This document shows, piece after piece, positions 26,528-35,294 of a DNA stretch of 64,000 bases; the first letter of the stretch is position 1; the number at the start of each line of letters is the position of its first letter. The position numbers and the translations under genes were made by a program. The stretch covers positions 62,001 to 126,000 of the forward strand of contig JAEKKJ010000012.1 in NCBI GenBank assembly GCA_019510435.1, in the 5' to 3' direction. The stretch comes from Caulobacterales bacterium. GTDB lineage: Bacteria; Pseudomonadota; Alphaproteobacteria; Caulobacterales; Caulobacteraceae. The notes below the pieces were generated by a model. It saw only the letters and a list, made by a program, of their open reading frames with translations. It did no database searches and was not told the origin of the DNA.

Positions 26528-28402
26528 CTAAGCCGCCGCCGCCGTCCCGCTCACCGAGCGGCTCTGGCGCACCGGCAGGGCGAAGCTGGCGACGGTGCCT
26601 TGGCCGGGCGCGCTCTTCAGGTCGAGCAGGCCGCCGTGCATCTCCACCAGGGACTTGGTGAGCGCCAGGCCCAGGCCCGTGCCCTGGGTAGTCTTGGAGT
26701 GTTGGCTCTCCACCTGCTCGAACGGCCGCGCCAGGCGCTCCAGGTCGGCGGCGGAGATGCCGATGCCGGTGTCCTGCACGCTGACCTTGACCCGCTCGCC
26801 CAGGGGGTCGTCCCGGCGCTCGGCGCGGACGATGACCCGGCCGCCGCGGGGCGTGAACTTGATGGCGTTGGAGAGCAGGTTCAGCAGCACCTGTTTCAGG
26901 GCCCGGTGGTCGGCCTCGATGTCCGGCAGGTCGACGAAGTCCAGGATCAGCGACAGGCCCGCGGCCTCGGCGCGGTTGCGGACCAGCCGCAGGGCGTCCT
27001 CCGCGATCTCCTCCAGGCAGACCGGCTCGAAACGCATGGTCAGCTTGCCGGCCTCGATCTTCGACATGTCGAGGATGTCGTTGATCAGGGCCAGGAGGTG
27101 CTGGCCGGAGCTCAGGATGTCGCGGGCGTAGTCGCGGTAGCGGGCGTCGCCCATGGGCCCGTACATCTCGGCCGCCATGATCTCGGAGAAGCCGTTGATG
27201 GCGTTCAGCGGGGTGCGCAGCTCGTGGCTCATATTGGCCAGGAACTCGCTCTTGGCCTGGCTGGCGCTCTCGGCGCGGATCTTCTCGCTCTCGTACTTGC
27301 GGGCCAGTTCCGAGAGCTGCTCCTGGCTCTGCTCCAGGTTCATGACCGCGCGGCGGAGTTCCTCCTCCTTGATCCGGCGGGCCTCCTCCTGGGTCTTCAG
27401 GACGGTGATGTCGGCGGCGGTGACCACCAGACCCCCCTCGGCGGTGGGGCGCTCGGAGATCTGCACCCAGCGGCCGTCGGAAAGCTCGGCCTCGCGCACG
27501 CCACGCCGGCCGCCCGGGGCGGGATATTCCTGGCGGATGGCGGCGCGGGCCGCGCGCTCCACCTGCTCGCGGCCGACGCCGGCCTTCAGGATGTCGCCCT
27601 CGAGCTGGAAATAGCTGCGGAAGTTCTTGTTGCACATCACCAGGCGGCCGTGCCGGTCCCACAGCACGAAGGCCTCGGACGTGCTCTCGATGGCGTCGCG
27701 CAGGCGGCTCTCGGCGGCCTGGGCGCGGGCCTGGGCCAGGCGCTCCTCGGTGACGTCCAGCGCCACGCCGATGATCTTGGCGAAGCCGCCCTCAGGCGCG
27801 TCGCCGAAGCCGCGGCCACGGAAGTCGATCCACACCGGCCGCGCCCCGGCGATCGGCGGCACCCGGAACGAGACGTCGAAGTCGCCGTAGATGGCGGCGG
27901 TGGAGAGGGCCTCGCGCATGTCGTCGCGGTGGCCGGGGGCGACGCGGTCCAGCACCTGCTGGCCGTCCACCTCGCCGCTGCGCCAGCCGAACAGGTTGGC
28001 GGTCACCTCGGACATGAAGATGCGGTCGGCGGCCAGGTCCCATTCCCAGATCCCACAGCGGGCCGCCTCGACCGCCATGCGGAAGCGCTGTTCGGAAATG
28101 CTGCGCGCGACCTGGATCTGCTCCACCCGGCGCATCTCGCGGATCAGGAGAACCCCCAGCGCCACCGCGCCGGCCAGGGGCGCCAGCACCCAGGCGCCGG
28201 CCTCGAGCAGGCCCGACTGCCGCTGGGCCAGGCGCACGATTCCACCGACGCAGAGCATGGCCAGGAGGCCAAGCAGGCCGAGGATCGTCGGGGTCGAGAC
28301 GAGCGCGAGCGACGGCGCGCGGCCGCGGCCACGCCGCTCCGGCGTGACACCCGTCACATCCTGCCCCCCGCGTTCGGCCAAGGCCGCCGCTCCTCCACGC
28401 AT
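26528..28402 (-). CDS. PAS-domain sensor histidine kinase, PleC/DivJ/PdhS family
   Basis: Membrane kinase of 624 aa. Two helices (about 34-58 and 66-88) with almost no periplasmic loop are followed by two PAS domains (about 103-220 and 232-340), a coiled coil, and phospho-His393 in NMSHELRTPLNAINGFSEIM. The catalytic domain has NLLSNAIKFTP, DTGIGIS and GTGLGLALTKSL. This H-box and the YGPMGD plus DILSSGQHLLALINDILDMSKIEAGK stretch are characteristic of kinases acting on DivK in the alphaproteobacterial cell cycle. It sits beside pepN, as I recall for Caulobacter pleC, but lacks the large periplasmic domain of Caulobacter PleC. Assignment to PleC itself is tentative. Confidence 0.8.
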   Translation of the reverse strand: MRGGAAALAERGGQDVTGVTPERRGRGRAPSLALVSTPTILGLLGLLAMLCVGGIVRLAQRQSGLLEAGAWVLAPLAGAVALGVLLIREMRRVEQIQVARSISEQRFRMAVEAARCGIWEWDLAADRIFMSEVTANLFGWRSGEVDGQQVLDRVAPGHRDDMREALSTAAIYGDFDVSFRVPPIAGARPVWIDFRGRGFGDAPEGGFAKIIGVALDVTEERLAQARAQAAESRLRDAIESTSEAFVLWDRHGRLVMCNKNFRSYFQLEGDILKAGVGREQVERAARAAIRQEYPAPGGRRGVREAELSDGRWVQISERPTAEGGLVVTAADITVLKTQEEARRIKEEELRRAVMNLEQSQEQLSELARKYESEKIRAESASQAKSEFLANMSHELRTPLNAINGFSEIMAAEMYGPMGDARYRDYARDILSSGQHLLALINDILDMSKIEAGKLTMRFEPVCLEEIAEDALRLVRNRAEAAGLSLILDFVDLPDIEADHRALKQVLLNLLSNAIKFTPRGGRVIVRAERRDDPLGERVKVSVQDTGIGISAADLERLARPFEQVESQHSKTTQGTGLGLALTKSLVEMHGGLLDLKSAPGQGTVASFALPVRQSRSVSGTAAAA

Positions 28403-28479
28403 CCGCGCCCCGGACCCCCGGGCCTCGCGGAGACTAAGCTGATCCGCCCCCCACGGTCATCGTGGGTTAACGACAAGCA

Positions 28480-31095
28480 TCAAGCGAGGGCGCGGGTCGC
28501 CAATTCGTAAACGTTTTTGGAGAGCCCCTCGACCGCGACGATTCGTTCCAGCTGCGCCTTCATCAGCGCGCCCAGCTCGGGCTTGACCCGCCGCCAGCCG
28601 CCCAGGGGATCCACCAGCCGCGCGGCGATCATCGGGTTGAAGCGGTCGGTGGCGATGATCTGGTCGGCGAGGAAGCGATAGCCGGCCCCGCTGGGGTCGT
28701 GGAAGCGCACCGGGTTGAAGCTGGCGAAGCTGGCCACCAGGGCGCGGAGGCGGTTGGGGTTCTGCGCGTCGAAGGCCGGGTGGGCGGTAAGGCCCAGGAT
28801 GCGGCCCAGGGCGCCCTCGGAGGGATCGCGGGCCTGCAGGGCGAACCACTTGTCCACCACCAGCGGCTCGTCCTTCCAGCGGTCGTAGAACTCGGCCAGC
28901 GCCTCCTCGAACGTCGGTCCGCCGATCAGCATCAGGGCGTTCAGCCCGCCGATGCTGTCGGTCATGTTCACCGCGGCCTGGAAGTGGCCGAGGGCGATGT
29001 CGGCGATGTCGTTGCGCGGGTTGGCCGCCATCAGCTCCAGCGCCGCGTTACGCAGGGCGCGTCGGCCGGCCCCAGCGGCGTCCGGCGAGAACTCGCCCAG
29101 GTCCTGCAGGCCGGTGTGCAGGCGGCGCAGTTCCGCGTTCAGGTGCAGGGCCAGGCGAAGGCGCAGGGCGTCGCGCGCCGCATGCAGGGCGGCCGGGTCC
29201 ACCGGGCTGCGCAGCAGGGCCAGGTCCGTCTCGGACGGCAGGGCCAGCAGCAGCGCCTTGAACGCGGGATCCGAGGCCTGGTCCACCAGGGCGCGGCCGA
29301 CCGCCTCGGCGTAGCGCTCCTCGCCCACCTCGTCGGGCTGGCCGGCGGCGCGGCCCAGGATCAGCTCGCAGGCCAGGTCCTGGCCTGCCTCCCAGCGGTT
29401 GAAGAGGTCGGGGTCGGCGGCGAGCTGCAGGTAGCGGTCCTTGGCCTCGGCGTCGGTCTTCAGCACCACCGGCGCCGAAAAGCCGCGCAGGGCGGAGACC
29501 ACCGGGTCGCTGTCGACGCCGGTCAGCACGACCTTGGTCTCCGGGCCGTCCACCACCACCACGGTCTCGTCCACCGCCTGGCCGTCGCGCTCGAAGGCCA
29601 GGGTGCGGCCCTCGCGGTCCAGCAGGCCGACCGTCACCGGGATCGGCAGCGGACGCTTGGCGTCCTGGCCGGGCGTCGCGGGATTGGCCTGGGCGAACTT
29701 GAGCTCCAGGGTCTGGGCGTCGGGGTCGTAGCGGCTGGTCAGGCTGAGCCGCGGCGTGCCGGCCTGCTCGTACCAGGCGAAGAAGTCGGAGAGGTCGCGG
29801 CCGGAGGCCTCGGAGAAGCACTGGATGAAGGCCTCCACCGTCGTGGCGTGGCCGTCCCAGCGCTCGAAGTAGAGGTCCATGCCCTTTCGGAAGGCGTCGG
29901 GGCCGACCAGGGTCTTCAGCATCCCGATCACCTCCGAGCCCTTCTCGTAGATGGTCGCGGTGTAGAAGTTGTCGATCTTCATGTAGCTGGACGGACGCAC
30001 CGGGTGGGCCAGCGGCCCCTGGTCCTCGGCGAACTGGCGCATGCGCAGGGCCTTCACCGCCTTGATCCGCGCCACCGCATGGCCGCGCATGTCGGCGCAG
30101 AAGCCCTGCTCGCGGAAGACCGTCAGGCCCTCCTTGAGGCACAGCTGGAACCAGTCGCGGCAGGTGATCCGGTTGCCGGTCCAGTTGTGGAAGTACTCGT
30201 GGGCGACCACCGCCTCGATGCGCTCGTAGTCCACGTCCGTGGCTGTCGCCGGGTCGGCCAGCAGGAGCGAGGAGTTGAAGACGTTCAGCCCCTTGTTCTC
30301 CATCGCCCCGAAATTGAAGTCGCGCACGGCGACGATCATGAAGAGGTCCAGGTCGTACTCGCGGCCATAGGCCTCCTCGTCCCACTTCATCGAGCGCTTG
30401 AGGGCGTCCATGGCGTAGGCGGCGCGCGGGGCCATGCCCGGGTCGACATAGATGCGCAGGTCGACGGTGCGGCCGCTCATGGTCACGATCTTGTCGGCCA
30501 GCACGTCCAGCTCGCCCGCCACCAGGGCGAAGAGGTAGCAGGGCTTGGGGAAGGGATCGTTCCAGACCGCGAAGTGGCGGCCGCCGGCCAGGTCGCCGGA
30601 CTCGATCAGGTTGCCGTTGGCCAGCAGGTGGCGGATCTTCTTGTCGGCCTCGATCCGCACGGTGAAGCGCGACAGCACGTCGGGCCGATCGGGCCACCAG
30701 GTGATCTTGCGGAATCCTTCCGCCTCGCACTGGGTGCAGTAGCGGCCGCCGGACATGTAGAGGCCTTCCAGCGCCTTGTTGTTCTCCGGGTCGATCTCGA
30801 CCTCGGTCTCCAGCACGAAGGCGTCGGGGCAGTCGGGGATGGTGAGGAACTCGCTGTCGATGGTGCGCTCGCCCACGGCCAGGGTCCGGCCGTCGATGGC
30901 CACCGACACCGGCGTCAGGCGCTCGCCGTTGAACACCAGCGGGTCCTTGTGGTCGCCGTTGCGGCGCACCGTGAGGCGACCCTTCACGCGGGTCGCGTTC
31001 GGCTGCAGGTCGAAGGTCAGGTGGACCTCGTCGACGAGGAAGGCCGGCGGACGATAGTCGGAGAGGCGGATCGGCTGGGGGATGTCGGTGCGCAT
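28480..31095 (-). CDS. pepN: Aminopeptidase N (M1 family)
   Basis: Zinc metallopeptidase of 871 aa that removes N-terminal residues from peptides in the cytoplasm. The substrate-binding GAMEN motif is at 263-267, and the zinc site HEYFH at 299-303 with the third ligand Glu322. The C-terminal Ig-like and helical domains complete the E. coli-like architecture. Length matches PepN (about 870). It lies upstream of, and on the same strand as, the PleC-like kinase, 77 bases apart. Confidence 0.95.
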   Translation of the reverse strand: MRTDIPQPIRLSDYRPPAFLVDEVHLTFDLQPNATRVKGRLTVRRNGDHKDPLVFNGERLTPVSVAIDGRTLAVGERTIDSEFLTIPDCPDAFVLETEVEIDPENNKALEGLYMSGGRYCTQCEAEGFRKITWWPDRPDVLSRFTVRIEADKKIRHLLANGNLIESGDLAGGRHFAVWNDPFPKPCYLFALVAGELDVLADKIVTMSGRTVDLRIYVDPGMAPRAAYAMDALKRSMKWDEEAYGREYDLDLFMIVAVRDFNFGAMENKGLNVFNSSLLLADPATATDVDYERIEAVVAHEYFHNWTGNRITCRDWFQLCLKEGLTVFREQGFCADMRGHAVARIKAVKALRMRQFAEDQGPLAHPVRPSSYMKIDNFYTATIYEKGSEVIGMLKTLVGPDAFRKGMDLYFERWDGHATTVEAFIQCFSEASGRDLSDFFAWYEQAGTPRLSLTSRYDPDAQTLELKFAQANPATPGQDAKRPLPIPVTVGLLDREGRTLAFERDGQAVDETVVVVDGPETKVVLTGVDSDPVVSALRGFSAPVVLKTDAEAKDRYLQLAADPDLFNRWEAGQDLACELILGRAAGQPDEVGEERYAEAVGRALVDQASDPAFKALLLALPSETDLALLRSPVDPAALHAARDALRLRLALHLNAELRRLHTGLQDLGEFSPDAAGAGRRALRNAALELMAANPRNDIADIALGHFQAAVNMTDSIGGLNALMLIGGPTFEEALAEFYDRWKDEPLVVDKWFALQARDPSEGALGRILGLTAHPAFDAQNPNRLRALVASFASFNPVRFHDPSGAGYRFLADQIIATDRFNPMIAARLVDPLGGWRRVKPELGALMKAQLERIVAVEGLSKNVYELATRALA

Positions 31096-31151
31096 CCGGA
31101 CGTTCTAGAGCGGCCGGCCCGAAAACGGGAGCCGGTTTCCGGCGCGCCGGC

Positions 31152-31364
31152 TCACGGATCCAGCTCGTCCGCGTGGCCGCCCGGGCAGGGCCGCTCGCGC
31201 CAGGCGCCGTCCTTCTCGCGGATCAGCAGATAGCATTCCAGGCCCTCGCGCTGCGCGTCGGCCGCCAGCGCGCGGACCCGGGCCATGGCGTGGCCGCGAT
31301 AGGCATAGCGCCCGACCTCCATGGCGTTGCGTTCCACGATCCACTTGTTGACTCGCCACGCCAT
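31152..31364 (-). CDS. Small DUF2188-like protein
   Basis: A 70-aa protein with MEVGRYAYRGHAMARVRALAADAQREGLECYLLIREKDGAW. The pattern (aromatic strand, A-rich helix, strand ending in a D-G turn) resembles DUF2188-type small proteins, but similarity is weak. The frame is open to 31496; I prefer ATG 31364 because the upstream residues are Arg/Gly-rich and not protein-like. Function unknown. Confidence 0.5.
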   Translation of the reverse strand: MAWRVNKWIVERNAMEVGRYAYRGHAMARVRALAADAQREGLECYLLIREKDGAWRERPCPGGHADELDP

Positions 31365-31525
31365 GATGATCTGCACCGCCGACGGGAGGCCGACAGTCAT
31401 TTGGCGCCCGAAACCGACAGTCGGGCCGTCTTGTTCCAGCCGCCGGCCGGGCCGCATCCCCATTCTGCGACGGACGGCGCCGCTTGCCGCGTGCAACTCG
31501 TGTTGCAGGGCGGGAGTGGCGCAGC

Positions 31526-31732
31526 TTGGCGGCCTATCGGATGTACCTGGTCGGACGCGCCGGCCGGCTGAAGCTGGGCGACGCCCTGCAGGCCGGCGAC
31601 GACGCCGAGGCGATTGCCGCGGCTCGGGCCCGCTTGCCCGCCGGCGAGGCGGCCGAGCTCTGGGCCGGCGGGCGGATCGTGGGCCACTTCTCCCGCACCG
31701 GCGGCTTCCGCACCGGCCACGGCGAGAGCTGA
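31526..31732 (+). CDS. Small conserved-type hypothetical protein
   Basis: A 68-aa protein with an aromatic/Arg N-terminus (AAYRMYLVGRAGRL), an acidic-Ala helix (DDAEAIAAARARL) and a Trp strand (AELWAGGRIVGHF). This resembles small proteins common in Caulobacterales, often annotated only as hypothetical. The start is uncertain: TTG 31526 has GGAG ten bases upstream and gives the best family-like start; ATG 31541 is five codons later. Confidence 0.5.
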   Translation: MAAYRMYLVGRAGRLKLGDALQAGDDAEAIAAARARLPAGEAAELWAGGRIVGHFSRTGGFRTGHGES

Positions 31733-31829
31733 CGCGAGGTCACGCTTTTCAGGGGCGTAGCCGCGCGCGATGCTGCGTCGCGGACGAAACGCCAGACCGG
31801 CTCAAAGCCGGCGCCGGAAAGGCCAGGCC

Positions 31830-32942
31830 ATGAATTTCGACTATTCGGACGACCAGAAGTTCCTGAAGACCGAGGCGCGAAAGTTCCTCGAGGCCAACTG
31901 CCCCACCAGCCAGGTCCGCAAGGTGCTGGACGACGACGGCAAGGCCTATGACGCGGGGCTCTGGACGGCCGTCGCGGGTCAGGGCTGGCTGGGCGCGGCG
32001 ATCCCCGAGGTCTACGGCGGCCTGGGCCTTGGCCACATCGAGCTCTGCGCCATCGCCGAGGAGCTGGGCCGGGTCGTGGCGCCCATCCCCTTCGCCTCCA
32101 CCGTCTACCTGCTGGCCGAGGCCGTCATGCTGGCGGGCAGCGAGGCGCAGAAGGCGGCGCTGTTGCCGAAGATCGCCGCGGGCGAGGTGATCGGCTGCCT
32201 CGCGACCTCCGAGGGGCCCGGCGTGCTCAATGCCGGGGCGCTGCAGGCCCAGGTGTCGGGCGGCCGGCTTTCGGGGACCAAGCTGCCGGTGGCCGATGGT
32301 GACATCGCCACCCACGCGGTCGTCCTGGCCCGCGACGGCGGCGGCGCGAGCCTGTTCCTGGTCGACCTGGCGGCGGGCGTCACGCGCGAGGCGCTGAAGA
32401 CCCTGGATCCGACCCGCGATGCGGCGAAGCTGGTGTTCGACGGCGCCGCGGCCGAGCGGCTGGGCGGGCCGGGCGAGGGCTTCGCTCTGCTGGAACAGGT
32501 GCTGGACCGCGCCGCGGTGCTGCTGGCCTTCGAGCAGTGCGGCGGCGCCGACCGCTGCCTGGAGATGGCCAAGGCCTATGCGCTGGAGCGCTACGCCTTC
32601 GGCCGGGTGATCGCCTCGTACCAGGCGATCAAGCACAAGCTGGCCGACATCTACGTCAAGAACGAGCTGGCCCGCTCCAACGCCTACTACGGGGCCTGGG
32701 CGCTCAACACCAATGCACCGGAGCTGCCGGTGGCGGCCAGCGCGGCGCGGATCGCGGCCAGCGAGGCTTTCTGGTTCGCCTCGAAGGAAAACATCCAGAC
32801 CCACGGCGGCATCGGCTTCACCTGGGAGGTGGACGCCCATCTCTACTACCGCCGCTCGCGGCAGCTGAGCCTGGTGGCCGGCGCGCCCCGGGTCTGGAAG
32901 GAGCGGCTGGTGAGCCATCTCGAACGGCGCAACGCGGCTTAG
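31830..32942 (+). CDS. Acyl-CoA dehydrogenase, first of a pair
   Basis: FAD enzyme of 370 aa that introduces a double bond into an acyl-CoA. The N-terminal helical domain, the beta domain (GCLATSEGPG) and the C-terminal domain (RYAFGRVIASYQAIKHKLAD and THGGIGFTWE) are in normal order. ATG 31830 is supported by the family start MNFDYSDDQKFLK. It is followed 14 bases later by a second, distinct acyl-CoA dehydrogenase. Such pairs in steroid and side-chain degradation form mixed tetramers with one active subunit type. Confidence 0.9.
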   Translation: MNFDYSDDQKFLKTEARKFLEANCPTSQVRKVLDDDGKAYDAGLWTAVAGQGWLGAAIPEVYGGLGLGHIELCAIAEELGRVVAPIPFASTVYLLAEAVMLAGSEAQKAALLPKIAAGEVIGCLATSEGPGVLNAGALQAQVSGGRLSGTKLPVADGDIATHAVVLARDGGGASLFLVDLAAGVTREALKTLDPTRDAAKLVFDGAAAERLGGPGEGFALLEQVLDRAAVLLAFEQCGGADRCLEMAKAYALERYAFGRVIASYQAIKHKLADIYVKNELARSNAYYGAWALNTNAPELPVAASAARIAASEAFWFASKENIQTHGGIGFTWEVDAHLYYRRSRQLSLVAGAPRVWKERLVSHLERRNAA

Positions 32943-32956
32943 CGGAGGGACGGATC

Positions 32957-34192
32957 ATGGACTTCAACGACAGCCCCGAAGAAGCCGCCTACCGCGCCCA
33001 GGTCCGGGCCTGGCTCGAAGCGAATGCGCCGAAGACCGGCGTCGGCGGCGACGACCTGGAGGGCGGGACGGCGGACACCCTGGCGGCCTCGAGAGCCTGG
33101 CAGGCGAAGAAGGCCGCCGCCGGCTACGCCCAGATCACCTGGCCCAAGGAATGGGGCGGGCCGGGCGGCACGCCGATCCAGCAGGTGATCTTCAACACCG
33201 AGGAGGCGAAGCACCCGGTCCCGCCGAACCCCTTCGCCATCGGCCTGGGCATGTGCGTGCCGACCGTCATGGCCTTCGCCGACGAGGCGACCAAGGCGCG
33301 GTTCGTCGGCCCGGCGCTGCGCGGCGAGGAGATCTGGTGCCAGCTGTTCTCCGAGCCCTCGGGTGGCTCGGACGTGGCCGCGGCGCGCACCCGCGCGGTC
33401 AAGGCGCCCGACGGCTCCGGCGACTGGATCATCGACGGCCAGAAGGTCTGGACGACCGGCGCCCAGTTCTCCGACTTCGGCATCGTCATCACCCGCACCG
33501 AGCCGGACGCGCCCAAGCACAAGGGCATGACCATGTTCTGGGTCGACATGCACGACCCCGGAGTCGAGGTGCGGCCGATTCACCAGATGTCGGGCGGCTC
33601 CGGCTTCAACGAAGTGTTCTTCACGGGCGTGCGGGTGAAGGACAGCCAGCGCCTCGGCGCCGTCAACGACGGCTGGAAGGTCAGCCTGGTGACGCTGATG
33701 AACGAGCGCCTGGCGGTGGGCGGCTCCAGCGGCGCGGGGTGGCGCGAGTTCATGGAAGCGGCGCGTTCGGTCGGCGGCCTCGATGGCGGTCCGGCGATCA
33801 AGGACCAGGCCCTGCGCGAGAAGCTGGCCGACTGGTACGTCCAGGCGGAGGGTCTGAAGCACACCCGCAACCGCACGATGACCGCCCTCAGCCGCGGCCA
33901 GACGCCCGGGCCGGCGAGCTCCATCGGCAAGATCGTGGCGGCGACCCAGATGCAGGACCTGGCCAACACCGCCATCGAGATGCTGGACCAGTACGGGATC
34001 ATCAATGACCCGGCCCTGGCGCCGCTGAAGGGCGGCTTCCACGGCTCGCTGATGGGCGCGCCGGGCCTACGCATCGCCGGCGGCACCGACGAGATCCTGA
34101 AGAACATCATCGCCGAGCGCGTCCTGGGCCTGCCGGGCGACATCCGCGTCGACAAGGACGTGGCCTTCAAGGACCTGCCGACGGGTCGGTGA
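32957..34192 (+). CDS. Acyl-CoA dehydrogenase, second of a pair
   Basis: FAD enzyme of 411 aa, different in sequence from its neighbour. The beta domain has QLFSEPSGGSDVAAARTRA, the substrate loop region WTTGAQFSDFGIVITRT, and the C-terminus has RIAGGTDEILKNIIAERVLGLP, typical of FadE-type dehydrogenases. GGAGGG at 32944-32949 supports ATG 32957. Substrate is unknown; no thiolase or hydratase gene lies nearby. Co-transcription with the first dehydrogenase is very likely. Confidence 0.92.
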   Translation: MDFNDSPEEAAYRAQVRAWLEANAPKTGVGGDDLEGGTADTLAASRAWQAKKAAAGYAQITWPKEWGGPGGTPIQQVIFNTEEAKHPVPPNPFAIGLGMCVPTVMAFADEATKARFVGPALRGEEIWCQLFSEPSGGSDVAAARTRAVKAPDGSGDWIIDGQKVWTTGAQFSDFGIVITRTEPDAPKHKGMTMFWVDMHDPGVEVRPIHQMSGGSGFNEVFFTGVRVKDSQRLGAVNDGWKVSLVTLMNERLAVGGSSGAGWREFMEAARSVGGLDGGPAIKDQALREKLADWYVQAEGLKHTRNRTMTALSRGQTPGPASSIGKIVAATQMQDLANTAIEMLDQYGIINDPALAPLKGGFHGSLMGAPGLRIAGGTDEILKNIIAERVLGLPGDIRVDKDVAFKDLPTGR

Positions 34193-34206
34193 GCGGACCT
34201 GTTCCG

Positions 34207-34227
34207 CTCCCACTGCGTGGGAAAGGA
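34207..34227 (-). repeat. 21-base palindromic repeat, copy 2
   Basis: Exact reverse-complement copy of the sequence at 18111-18131. It sits in the gap between the second acyl-CoA dehydrogenase and the cyclic-nucleotide-binding protein gene. Confidence 0.7.
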
Positions 34228-34295
34228 ACTGAGCGGCTCCTGCCCATCCGCCTCCGACTCGCCCACTATGCCGGCAACGGGCAGGGGAGGGTCGG

Positions 34296-35294
34296 ATGGC
34301 TGAGCCGGACGTGGACCTGGCGTCGGTGACGGCGTTCGCGGGCCTGGGGCCGGGCCTCCTGGCGTCGCTCCGCGCCTCGCTGGAGCCCTTCGCGGTCGCG
34401 GCGGGCGAGGCGCTGTTCCGCCAGAACGACCCGGCCGAGGGCATGCACGTCATCACCCGGGGCTGCGTGCGCATCCAGGGGCGCACCCTGGCGGACGGGC
34501 TGAGCCACCTGGCCGACATCGGAGCGGGGGAGGTGGTGGGCGAGTTCGGGCTCGTCGACCAGGGCCGCCGCTCGGCGAGCGCCGAGGCGCTGGAGCCCAC
34601 CGCCGGCTACTTCATGCCGCGCGAGCAGTTCGAGCGGCTGCTGTTCATCGGCGATCCTGCCGCCCAGGCCGTGGCCCGCGAGATCCGCGCGCTGGCCTGC
34701 CGTCGCACCCGCGCCACCCTGGCGGCCATGGCGGACGAGGCCGTCGGGCCGGGCGAGCGGCGGGACGTGGCCGCGGAACCCGGCGCGGTTCGCTCCCGCG
34801 GCGAGGAAGGCGTGCTGGAGATGCTGCAGGCCCTGCACCAGTTCCGGCATTTCAAGCCGGTGGAGACGGCGGAGGTGCTGGCGGCCGTCGAGGTCCTGGA
34901 GGCGCCCCGCGGCGCCGTCCTGGCGTCGGCGGGAGAGGCCGCGGCCGGCCTCTGGATCGTGCTCCGCGGCGCGGTCCGCACCGGCCTCGACCGCGCGGGG
35001 GGCGTGGAGCAGCTGCTGGTCCATGGTCCCGGCAAGCTGGTCGGCGTCGTGGCCGCCACGGACGGCGGGGCCCAGCCGGCGCGGCTGGACGTCCGCGAGA
35101 ACGCCCTGCTGCTGCGCCTGCCGCGGCCTGCCGCCCACGCCCTCGCGGACGATGCCCGTCCGACGGCGGTCAAGCTGCTCGACCTGGTTTCCAAGCAGCT
35201 GGTCGCCGACCTGCGCGCCCTCTCCCGCCACCAGGGCCGCAAGCGCAGCATGGCCGCCCTCAACGCCACCGCGGGAGCTTCCGCCCATGTGTAG
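34296..35294 (+). CDS. Tandem cyclic-nucleotide-binding domain protein
   Basis: Protein of 332 aa with two cyclic-nucleotide-binding folds (about 10-130 and 180-300) and no helix-turn-helix or other output domain. The first domain keeps a phosphate-binding cassette, GEFGLVDQGRRSASAEA, with the Arg and Ser-Ala expected to hold cAMP or cGMP. In the second the equivalent stretch is degenerate. GGGGAGG upstream supports ATG 34296. Its end overlaps the next gene by eight bases, so it probably works with the amidotransferase encoded there. Confidence 0.8.
   Translation: MAEPDVDLASVTAFAGLGPGLLASLRASLEPFAVAAGEALFRQNDPAEGMHVITRGCVRIQGRTLADGLSHLADIGAGEVVGEFGLVDQGRRSASAEALEPTAGYFMPREQFERLLFIGDPAAQAVAREIRALACRRTRATLAAMADEAVGPGERRDVAAEPGAVRSRGEEGVLEMLQALHQFRHFKPVETAEVLAAVEVLEAPRGAVLASAGEAAAGLWIVLRGAVRTGLDRAGGVEQLLVHGPGKLVGVVAATDGGAQPARLDVRENALLLRLPRPAAHALADDARPTAVKLLDLVSKQLVADLRALSRHQGRKRSMAALNATAGASAHV

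Noticed and set aside
28699-31233. 844-codon open frame on the plus strand opposite pepN
   Set aside because: Shadow of pepN; His/Gln/Gly-rich translation with no domain.
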